The notes under the pieces are model-generated. The model worked only from the letters and a program-made list of their open reading frames with translations, was not told the DNA's origin and did not search any database. This document shows positions 11,259-18,314 of a stretch of 64,000 nucleotides of DNA, piece by piece (position 1 is the first letter of the stretch; every line of letters starts with the position of its first letter). This stretch comes from Rhodospirillales bacterium (GTDB taxonomy: Bacteria > Pseudomonadota > Alphaproteobacteria > Rhodospirillales > Defluviicoccaceae), in the NCBI GenBank assembly GCA_016793925.1, contig JAEULH010000026.1:22501-86500 (forward strand). The letters are read 5' to 3'. A program made the position numbers and the translations under genes.

Positions 11259-12464
11259 ATGAGCGATCGACGGCGAGCGATAACGCCTGAGCGTGCGCAT
11301 CCGCGCCTCGCGCCCGGACTGCCCCTCCCCGACCACCCCCGGGAGGAGGCCTCGGCGGGTATCCTCCAGGAGCGCCTGCTCGCCTGGTACGACCGCGAGC
11401 GCCGCGCACTGCCGTGGCGGCCGCCGCCGGGGACGGCCGCGGATCCTTATCGGACCTGGGCCAGCGAAATCATGCTCCAGCAGACCACTGCCGCTGCCGC
11501 GGCGCCCTATTTCAACCGGTTTATCGAAAGATGGCCGAGGGTCGAGGATCTCGCCGCCGCCGAACTCGATGAGGTGCTGCACGCCTGGCAGGGGCTCGGC
11601 TACTACGCGCGCGCCCGCAACATGCACGCCTGTGCCCAGGCCGTCGCCGCCGCCGGCGGGCGCTTCCCGGACCGCGAGGAGGCGCTGCGGGCGCTTCCGG
11701 GGATCGGCGCCTACACTGCCGCCGCTATCGCCGCCATCGCCTTCGGCCGCAGGGCGGCGCCGGTCGACGGCAACATTGTCCGCGTGCTCGCCCGCCTCGA
11801 TGCGGTCGAGACGCCGCTGCCGAAGGCCCGCGGCGAGATCGCCGTACGGGCGCGGGAATTGGCGCCGTCGGTGCGACCCGGCGATTTCGCCCAGGCGATG
11901 ATGGATCTCGGGGCGACCGTCTGCACGCCGCGCCGGCCGCGCTGCGCCCTCTGTCCGTGGCGAGAGCCTTGCGCCGCCCGCGCCGCAGGTAACGCCGAAG
12001 CCTATCCGCGTCGAGCCGAAAAGAAGGACCGCCCCGTCCGCTACGGCGTCGCCTTCTGGATCGAACGCGGCGACGGCGCGGTCCTGCTGCGCAAACGGCC
12101 GCTTCGCGGATTGCTGGGCGGATTGATGGAGTTTCCCTCGACGGAGTGGCGGGCGCGGCCATGGGGCGGCTCGGAGGCCGCCGACTGCGCCCCCGCCGGC
12201 ATCGCCGCCGGCGGCTGGCGGGCCATCGCCGGAACGATCGGGCACACGTTCACCCACTTTCACCTGCAGATGTCGGTCCTCGCCGCGCGGGCGGAGCGAA
12301 GCGTTGGAACGTCGGCCGGTACCTGGGTGGCCCTCGATCGGCTCGGCGAGCACGCACTGCCGTCGCTCATGACGAAAATCGCGGATCATGTCCGCCGCGC
12401 CGGAGACGGAGACGCGCACCCCGCGCCACGGCCGAAGCGGCCGCCGCGGCGTCAGGAGTCGTAG
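11259..12464 (+). CDS. mutY: A/G-specific adenine DNA glycosylase MutY
   Basis: Removes adenine mispaired with 8-oxoguanine or guanine, 401 residues from ATG 11259. The catalytic Glu lies in SEIMLQQT (Glu70), the helix-hairpin-helix is LPGIG (146-150), the catalytic Asp is Asp170 in VDGNIVRV, and the 4Fe-4S loop is exact: Cys222-x6-Cys229-x2-Cys232-x5-Cys238. The C-terminal NUDIX-like domain for 8-oxoG recognition follows (about 265-385), with an internal GC-rich insertion. The N-terminal 35 residues are poorly conserved, so a later start is possible. The 3' end overlaps that of apt by 13 bases on the opposite strand. Confidence 0.94.
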   Translation: MSDRRRAITPERAHPRLAPGLPLPDHPREEASAGILQERLLAWYDRERRALPWRPPPGTAADPYRTWASEIMLQQTTAAAAAPYFNRFIERWPRVEDLAAAELDEVLHAWQGLGYYARARNMHACAQAVAAAGGRFPDREEALRALPGIGAYTAAAIAAIAFGRRAAPVDGNIVRVLARLDAVETPLPKARGEIAVRARELAPSVRPGDFAQAMMDLGATVCTPRRPRCALCPWREPCAARAAGNAEAYPRRAEKKDRPVRYGVAFWIERGDGAVLLRKRPLRGLLGGLMEFPSTEWRARPWGGSEAADCAPAGIAAGGWRAIAGTIGHTFTHFHLQMSVLAARAERSVGTSAGTWVALDRLGEHALPSLMTKIADHVRRAGDGDAHPAPRPKRPPRRQES

Positions 12465-12982
12465 GCGACGAGAGAAGCGAAAGGCGCGTCGAGCCGCGAC
12501 CGACCCTCCAGAAAGGTCAGTTCGATGATGGTCGCGCAACCGACCACTTCGGCGCCAACATGGCGGAGCAGGGAGCAGGCGGCGATCATTGTGCCGCCGG
12601 TCGCGAGCAGATCGTCGAGGACGACCACCCGCTGCCCCGGAACACAGGCGTCGTCCTGGACCTCGATGACGTCCGAGCCGTACTCGAGCGCATACTCGTG
12701 CGGAACCGTCCGCCCGGGCAGTTTGCCGCGCTTGCGGATCATGATGAAGCCGAGACCGAGCTTGAGCGCGAGCGGCGCGGCGACGAGAAAGCCGCGCGAC
12801 TCGATGCCGGCGAGGAAATCGGGCTGATGCCGGCTGACGATTTTGGCGAGCCGGCCCATGGCGACGGACCAGGCGTCGGCATGGGCGAGCAGCGTCGAGA
12901 TGTCGTAGAACAGGATCCCCGGCTTCGGAAAATCGGGAATGCTGCGGATGTAGTTCTTGATGTCCATGTCGGGCACGGTCAT
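12452..12982 (-). CDS. apt: Adenine phosphoribosyltransferase
   Basis: Converts adenine and PRPP to AMP and pyrophosphate in purine salvage; 176 residues. The family N-terminus [18 protein letters not shown] begins at residue 6, so the real start may be the ATG at 12967. The PRPP-binding motif [13 protein letters not shown] is at about 119-131, and the adenine-binding region ESRGFL (61-66) is intact. The stop codon lies inside the last codons of mutY on the other strand, an antisense 3' overlap of 13 bases. Confidence 0.95.
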   Translation of the reverse strand: MTVPDMDIKNYIRSIPDFPKPGILFYDISTLLAHADAWSVAMGRLAKIVSRHQPDFLAGIESRGFLVAAPLALKLGLGFIMIRKRGKLPGRTVPHEYALEYGSDVIEVQDDACVPGQRVVVLDDLLATGGTMIAACSLLRHVGAEVVGCATIIELTFLEGRSRLDAPFASLVAYDS

Positions 12983-13131
12983 GACGACGCTCCCAGTGAA
13001 GCCGATCAGACGCGTCGGCAAGCGGCCGCATCTGATCGCTCGATCATCCGAATTTCCGCTCTTTACCCGGCTCGTTGACCCAGGGCAACGGCCGCCGCCG
13101 TTTGCCGCGCCTGATCGACCGCCGTCGGCCG

Positions 13132-13335
13132 CTACTGCTTGGCGTCGCGCTGAGGCCGTTCGCCGTCGAGAAGATCGCCGATCGCGGCCAGGATCCGCCG
13201 CCAGAGGGCGGCTCCGGCGCGATCGCCCGCCGTCTGAAGCTCCTCGGCCCGCACGGCCGCATCGACGACCGCGTCGTCGCCGAACGCGGCGATAAGAACA
13301 TGCGCGGCGCAATAGATGTCCTGACGCTCGCTCAC
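13132..13335 (-). CDS. Short DUF6961-like protein
   Basis: A 67-residue protein starting at GTG 13335, with GGAGA seven bases upstream that decides this start over a longer, low-quality frame. The sequence has alternating helices with pattern [28 protein letters not shown] followed (after a break) by [12 protein letters not shown], which resembles the small alphaproteobacterial family catalogued as DUF6961; the match is from memory and not computed. It contains no membrane segment or metal motif. Function unknown. It is on the same strand as apt and the CDP-alcohol phosphatidyltransferase, with gaps of 149 and 250 bases. Confidence 0.62.
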   Translation of the reverse strand: MSERQDIYCAAHVLIAAFGDDAVVDAAVRAEELQTAGDRAGAALWRRILAAIGDLLDGERPQRDAKQ

Positions 13336-13585
13336 CGCCGCTCTCCATGTCGAGGTGACCGTGCCGCGGTCCAGCCCCGATCCGACCGTCGCGTTGCACA
13401 GCGACCGAAGGCGCGATCGCCCGCCGCTGTCTCCTCCCGCCTTGCCATCGCCGACGCCCTTGCACAGTCCACCCGCGGCCACACCGCAAGCGCCGTGCCA
13501 GGCAGGAAGGCGTTGAGATCGTTGAGGATTGCCGGACAACGCGGCGTCCGCGGCGACGCCCCTGTAACAGCCTGTAACGGCCCTG

Positions 13586-14275
13586 CTACACTCCGGCGCG
13601 GCCTCCGGCGGCGACCCGCTCGGCGTGCCCGGGCCGTCGCGGCGGCTGCGCACGTTCGTCGCCGCCGTTCTTGGCGAACACGCGCCGGTCGGCCACGAAT
13701 TCCCAGACCACGGGGATTCCGCGCAACAGGCAGGTGGCGACCGAAGCCAGCACCAGCGTCATGGTCACGACCCTGACCGGCGCGGCCCAGGCGGTCCACG
13801 TCGCAGCGTCCAGATGCGGCCACGGCTGGATGAGCAGCACCCACGCGAAGGTGACGGCCTTCAGCGCGCCGTAGAAAGCGCGCATGCCGCGGCTGGCGAC
13901 GACGGCCCGACCCCAGCGCGACGCCATCATGCCGTAGACGGTCTTGCCGCCGGAAATGGCCGCGTAGCGGATCGAATCGACGATAGCGCCGCGGACGATG
14001 AAGACGATGGCGACCCAGATCGGGATCAGCCCGAGGTTCCCGAGGACGATCCACAGCACGTTCTCGACCACGCGATCGACGGCGATGTCGAAGATCGAAC
14101 CGAACACCGTCGTTTCGCCCCGTCGGCGGGCGACATAACCATCCAGACCGTCGAGCGAGATGATCAGGACCAGGAGCGGCGCATTCGCCAACTGCCACTG
14201 CGGCGGCGCCCAGTAGGCCATCGCCACCAGGACGAAGAGCAGAAGAAACCGAAGCAGCGTTATCAGGTTGGCCAT
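13586..14275 (-). CDS. CDP-alcohol phosphatidyltransferase family protein
   Basis: An integral membrane enzyme of 229 residues that transfers a phosphoalcohol from a CDP-linked donor during phospholipid synthesis. The catalytic signature D-x2-DG-x2-AR-x8-G-x3-D-x3-D is complete: Asp42, Asp45, Gly46, Ala49, Arg50, Gly59, Asp63, Asp67. Five or six hydrophobic helices are visible, and the last 30 residues are polar and Arg/Gly-rich. The substrate (glycerol-3-phosphate, inositol, choline or another alcohol) cannot be assigned. No close operon partner is present. Confidence 0.88.
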   Translation of the reverse strand: MANLITLLRFLLLFVLVAMAYWAPPQWQLANAPLLVLIISLDGLDGYVARRRGETTVFGSIFDIAVDRVVENVLWIVLGNLGLIPIWVAIVFIVRGAIVDSIRYAAISGGKTVYGMMASRWGRAVVASRGMRAFYGALKAVTFAWVLLIQPWPHLDAATWTAWAAPVRVVTMTLVLASVATCLLRGIPVVWEFVADRRVFAKNGGDERAQPPRRPGHAERVAAGGRAGV

Positions 14276-14470
14276 GCTCTCCCCGCCGGCCTTATCCGAA
14301 TCGCCAACCCTTTATGGGCGCGAGCGTCGCAAAAGCGCAAGACACCGCCGCGCCGATGCCAATGCGCAACGCTGACGAACCTGCGCCGGCTGGAGCGGTA
14401 CCGAGCGGCCGCGGCTGCGGCCGGTTTCTCCCACTAACGCACGAATAGCCGAGAAGATCCAAGGTCATGG

Positions 14471-15028
14471 TCAGATGCCGCCGCCGGCCTCGATGATGCC
14501 GGTCAGGTGCTCGACGCGCTTGAGCAACGGATGCAGCCGTGCGTCGACATACCCCTCCTTCTCAAGTCGGCGAACCGTGTTGATGAGGTAATCGCGGTTA
14601 AGCCCGGCGACGCCGCGGGCCTCCATGATGATTTCGGCGCTGCGCTCGATACCGAGGTCGCCGGCGTACTGGCGATGCGCGGGGTCGGCGACGAAGGTAT
14701 AGGCCTCGACGGCGGCCGCCGGGGTCTCCACCCGGAGGGTGCGCGGCAGATAGGCGTAGGTGACGAGTTCGCGTTCATCGAGATAGTCGCGCACGGCGAC
14801 CTCCTCCGCCCTGGAAACGCGGAAGGCAAGCCCGCGACACGAGCCGCCGGGCGCCAGGCCGAGGACGAGCCCCGGTTGCTCGGGCGTCCCCCGGTAGTGG
14901 TGCGAGTAGACGCAAAACCAGCGGTGATAGCCGCGCAGCAGCGCCGGCACGGCCTCGATGTATGGAAAACCCGGCTGCCACATGAGCGAGCCGTAGCCGA
15001 ACACCCAGAAATCGTCCCGCTTCGCCAT
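14471..15028 (-). CDS. ChaC-type gamma-glutamylcyclotransferase
   Basis: A 185-residue member of the ChaC family, which degrades glutathione to 5-oxoproline and Cys-Gly. The substrate-loop motif FGYGSLMWQPGFP (YGSL at residues 12-15), the WFCVYSHHYRGTPEQPGLVLGL-type region and the acidic active-site strand YLDERELVTYAY are all present. Length matches single-domain bacterial ChaC. It is monocistronic here, divergent from the response-regulator gene across a 305-base gap. Confidence 0.9.
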   Translation of the reverse strand: MAKRDDFWVFGYGSLMWQPGFPYIEAVPALLRGYHRWFCVYSHHYRGTPEQPGLVLGLAPGGSCRGLAFRVSRAEEVAVRDYLDERELVTYAYLPRTLRVETPAAAVEAYTFVADPAHRQYAGDLGIERSAEIIMEARGVAGLNRDYLINTVRRLEKEGYVDARLHPLLKRVEHLTGIIEAGGGI

Positions 15029-15333
15029 GAAGCGACTCTCCCCGCCCTGGGGGTCGTGTCAACCGGCTCCCGCGGCTGGGAGCCTGTCGGCGCAGCGCCG
15101 CAACCGCGGAGCGCCGTCGCCTTGGCCCGCCGGCGGCCCTCGTCGGCGTCGTCGCCCCGCTCGCCGCAGTTTCGCCGCTCGCGCAATCGCGCTTGCCAAT
15201 TTTCGATCTTGGCGCGAACGGGTCCGCTGCGACGCTTGGCCTCGCGCGAAAGATGATATAGTGACTGCGCGCGATAAGCCTAAAGCGCTTCAAGCGGCCC
15301 AAAATAGCGCACGCGCTGCAGCTGGAGGAGGGA
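15029..15333. other. Divergent intergenic region between chaC and the receiver gene
   Basis: No gene is supported. A weak promoter-like pair TTGGCC (15236-15241) and TATAGT (15257-15262) with a 15-base spacer precedes the receiver gene; the spacer is short, so this is only a candidate. A strong GGAGGAGGGA ribosome-binding site ends the region at the receiver start. Confidence 0.3.
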
Positions 15334-15708
15334 ATGGCGAAATCCATTCTTGTGGTCGAGGACGAACCGAACATCGTCCTCTCGCTACAGTTCCTGATGA
15401 AAAAGGCGGGGTTCGAAGTAAGGGTTGCGCGCGACGGCGAAGAAGCTCTGGCTGCGGTCGAAGAGCGCGCGCCGGACCTTATGCTGCTCGACGTCATGAT
15501 CCCGAAGCGCGACGGCTACGACGTCTGCCAGACGGTGCGCGCGAACCCGGCGTGGCAGGGCGTCTACATCATCATGTTGACCGCCAAGGGCCGCGAGGTC
15601 GACCGGGAGAAGGGCATCGCGCTGGGCGCCAACGACTACGTGACCAAGCCGTTTTCGACGCGCGACCTGACGGAGAAGGTCAAGCAGCTCCTCGGTCACA
15701 CGGCGTAG
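15334..15708 (+). CDS. Single-domain response regulator (CheY-like receiver)
   Basis: A 124-residue stand-alone receiver without output domain. The acidic pair Glu9/Asp10, phospho-acceptor Asp53 (LLDVMIP), the switch Thr83 and Lys105 (VTKPF) are all in place, so it should be phosphorylatable. It starts at ATG 15334 behind a strong ribosome-binding site. It opens a same-strand series that includes a degenerate kinase-exonuclease fusion and a CbrA-like histidine kinase, the obvious candidate phosphodonor; no DNA-binding CbrB-type partner is found in the window. Confidence 0.93.
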   Translation: MAKSILVVEDEPNIVLSLQFLMKKAGFEVRVARDGEEALAAVEERAPDLMLLDVMIPKRDGYDVCQTVRANPAWQGVYIIMLTAKGREVDREKGIALGANDYVTKPFSTRDLTEKVKQLLGHTA

Positions 15709-15713
15709 GCCGG

Positions 15714-15741
15714 CGTTCGGGCGGGGCTTTCCGCCCGAACG
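15714..15741 (+). terminator. Strong hairpin between receiver and exonuclease-fusion genes
   Basis: A perfect 11-bp inverted repeat (CGTTCGGGCGG / CCGCCCGAACG) with a 6-base loop starts six bases after the receiver stop codon. No U-tract follows. It could be a Rho-assisted terminator, or a processing/stability element that sets a higher level of the receiver than of the downstream genes. Confidence 0.6.
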
Positions 15742-15785
15742 GGCCGCGATGCGGCGCGCAACTGGACCCTTCGCGATGTGATGCC

Positions 15786-17903
15786 ATGGGCCCGCGGCTT
15801 TTTCTCATCGTCTGTTTCGGCGGACTGGCGGCAGCCGCCCTCCTCGCCGTGGTCGTCGGCGTGTGGCTGATCGCCGCCGCCCTGCCCGAAAACGGCGAGA
15901 GCGTTCGCAGCTTGGTGATCGTGTATGGCGGCGGCATCGCCTGCCTGCTGGTCGCCGTGATCGCGGTCCTCTGGGGCTATCTCGACCACGCCCTGGCGGC
16001 GCCGCTGGCGGCGGTCGTCCGCGGGATCCAGACCGTGGTCTACGCCAACGCCGAGCATCGCATCGAGGTCGACGACGACCACGAACTCGGCGGCCTGCCG
16101 ACGGCGGTCAACGATCTGGTGCGCAAGCTGTCCCAGGCGCGCAACAACGTCGAAGACGCGGTCGCGGCCGCGACCCGCTCGCTCGAAAAGCAGAAAAACC
16201 AGCTCGCCGTCATTCTTCAGGATCTTTCCGAGGGCGTCATCGTCTGTACGCTCAATCACAGCATCCTGCTTTACAACCGCCAGGCGCTGCAGCTTCTGCA
16301 CATCGGCGGCGACATCGGTCTCGACCGGTCGCTGTTCACCTTCATGACCCGGCAGCCGATTCTGCACTGTCTCGGCCGGCTGACCAACCGCGTCGCCGAG
16401 GGGCGCCACACCGACCATCCCGACGGGTTGATGGCCGCATGCGTCGGCGCCACCAGCGACGGCCGGCACATCCTGGATACGCGCATGAGCCTGATCCTCG
16501 ACCCGGAGGGCTCGGCGAGCGGATATGTTCTCACCTTCGACGACAATACGGACGAACTCGCGGCGCTGGGACTGCGCGACCGGCTGCTGCGCGAGGCGAC
16601 CGAAGGTCTGCGCGCGCCGGTCGCCAATCTGTCCGCCGCCGCCGAGATCCTTGGCGGCAATCCGGCGATGGACGCCGCCCAGCAGAGCCAGTTCAAGCAG
16701 GTGATCCTGAGCGAGAGCCGGTTCCTCGCCAACCGGCTCGAGCGCCTCTCCGCCTACTACCGCGACATCATCACCGCGCATTGGCCGATGCGCGACATCT
16801 ACTCGGGCAACCTGTTCAACCACGTCTCGTGCCGGCTCAGGGAACAGCGCGACGTGGCCACGGTGATGACCGGGCTGCCACAGTGGTTGCACGGCGACAG
16901 TTATACGCTGGTCGAGTTGCTCAATCGGCTGATCCTCAAGGTGGGCGACCTGGCCGGCGCGACCAGCTTCGACCTGGAGGCGGTGCGCGGCGACCGCCAC
17001 ATCTATATCGACGTCGCCTGGCGCGGCGACGCCGTTCCGGCGGCGGCGCTGAGTTCGTGGCTCGCCGACCGCCTGGACGATACCCTTGCCGGCCTCAGCC
17101 TGCGCGAGGTGCTCGATCGCCACCGCACCGATATCTGGAGCTTGGGCGGTCGCGATGGCGGCGCACGCTTGCGCCTGCCGTTGCCCCAGGCGAAACGAAG
17201 CACCCAGGGCGCCGACGTCCGGCAGTTGCCGCCGCGCCCGGAGTTCTACGACTTCGGTTTGCTCTCCCGCCCCGGCGACCTCGGCGAGCGCGCACAGCGG
17301 CCGCTGCGCGCCATCACCTACGTCGCCTTCGACACCGAGACGACCGGTCTGAACCCGGAAGCCGGCGATGAGATCGTCGCGCTGGCCGGCGTGCGCATCG
17401 TCAACGGCCGCATTTTGACGGGGGAATCCTTCGACCGCGTCGTCGACCCGGGGCGCGAGATCCCGGCGGAGTCGATCCGCTTCCACGGCATAACGGCCGA
17501 GGCCGTGAAGGACAAGCCGCCGATCCAGGTGGTTCTGCCTCAATTCCGGGCGTTCGTCGGCGATGCCGTGCTCGTCGCCCACAACGCCGATTTCGATCTG
17601 ACATTCATCCGCCTCAAGGAGAGAGAGAGCGGCGTCAGCTTCGCGATGCCTGTGCTCGACACGCTGTTACTTTCCGCGTACTTGCACGACTATACCGGTA
17701 AGCATAGCCTGGACGTGGTCGCCAAGCGCTTCGGCATCGAGGTTCGCGGCCGCCACACCGCGCTGGGTGACGCGCTGGTCGCAGCGGGCGTATTCTTGCG
17801 GATGATCGACGTGCTGGAGGCGCGGGGCATCCGCACCCTCGATGAGGCGCTGGTGGCGACGAACGCGCTTGCCGAGGCGCGGGCCAGACAAGCACGGGTG
17901 TAG
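15786..17903 (+). CDS. Membrane sensor with degenerate histidine-kinase core fused to a DnaQ-type exonuclease
   Basis: A 705-residue protein starting at ATG 15786. Two membrane helices (about 4-32 and 42-64) are followed by a HAMP-like segment, a coiled coil (112-140), a PAS-like domain (about 140-255), a HisKA-like dimerisation region (about 262-330) and a HATPase-like remnant (about 368-468). The H-box reads TEGLRAPVANL around residue 272-282, with Glu where the phospho-accepting His should be, and no G-box GxGxG is visible. The C-terminal domain (508-690) is a DEDDh 3'-5' exonuclease: DTETTG (Asp516, Glu518), AHNADFD (Asp604), HTALGD (His657, Asp662). DnaQ-like exonucleases are known neighbours of DUF294/SSS symporter clusters; a fusion to a kinase-like sensor is the unusual part. 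Confidence 0.88.
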   Translation: MGPRLFLIVCFGGLAAAALLAVVVGVWLIAAALPENGESVRSLVIVYGGGIACLLVAVIAVLWGYLDHALAAPLAAVVRGIQTVVYANAEHRIEVDDDHELGGLPTAVNDLVRKLSQARNNVEDAVAAATRSLEKQKNQLAVILQDLSEGVIVCTLNHSILLYNRQALQLLHIGGDIGLDRSLFTFMTRQPILHCLGRLTNRVAEGRHTDHPDGLMAACVGATSDGRHILDTRMSLILDPEGSASGYVLTFDDNTDELAALGLRDRLLREATEGLRAPVANLSAAAEILGGNPAMDAAQQSQFKQVILSESRFLANRLERLSAYYRDIITAHWPMRDIYSGNLFNHVSCRLREQRDVATVMTGLPQWLHGDSYTLVELLNRLILKVGDLAGATSFDLEAVRGDRHIYIDVAWRGDAVPAAALSSWLADRLDDTLAGLSLREVLDRHRTDIWSLGGRDGGARLRLPLPQAKRSTQGADVRQLPPRPEFYDFGLLSRPGDLGERAQRPLRAITYVAFDTETTGLNPEAGDEIVALAGVRIVNGRILTGESFDRVVDPGREIPAESIRFHGITAEAVKDKPPIQVVLPQFRAFVGDAVLVAHNADFDLTFIRLKERESGVSFAMPVLDTLLLSAYLHDYTGKHSLDVVAKRFGIEVRGRHTALGDALVAAGVFLRMIDVLEARGIRTLDEALVATNALAEARARQARV

Positions 17904-18011
17904 GATGTGTCCTGCGCCCCGCAATGAGAGGGCCGCGCATACACTTCAGCCGCCGGCACCATTCATCCGTCGGCGCGGAGCCGCCAGGATGATCTGGCAG
18001 GGAGAAGCGAT

Positions 18012-18302
18012 ATGGAGGCGAACGGCGCGGGGGCGGCCGAAGCCCCCGAGGTGATCGAGCCGGAACGCGAAACGGCCGGCTTCATTGCGCTGTATCTGTT
18101 GGGCGTCGTCCTGTTCAGCCCGTTGCTGCTGACCGTGTTCGACGCGGCAGGCGCCCGTGTCGCCGGCGTCCCGCTGCTTTTCGTTTATCTGTTCGCAGCT
18201 TGGGCCGTGCTGATCGCGCTGACGGCGTGGCTCAGCCGGCGGATCGACGATCCGCCGACCGCCGCTCCGCTGCGGCCGGAACCGCAGTCGGACGGCGGCT
18301 GA
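18012..18302 (+). CDS. Small membrane protein, CbrX-like
   Basis: A 96-residue protein with two membrane helices (about residues 23-45 and 53-75) and a polar, Pro-rich C-terminus. It starts at ATG 18012 behind GGGAGAAG and ends 12 bases before the CbrA-like kinase. Its size, topology and position match CbrX, the short membrane peptide encoded directly before cbrA in pseudomonads, where translation of the two is coupled; this is inferred from position and topology. The stop-to-start interval contains the GGGAGG site of the kinase gene. Confidence 0.72.
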   Translation: MEANGAGAAEAPEVIEPERETAGFIALYLLGVVLFSPLLLTVFDAAGARVAGVPLLFVYLFAAWAVLIALTAWLSRRIDDPPTAAPLRPEPQSDGG

Positions 18303-18314
18303 GACGGGAGGCGA

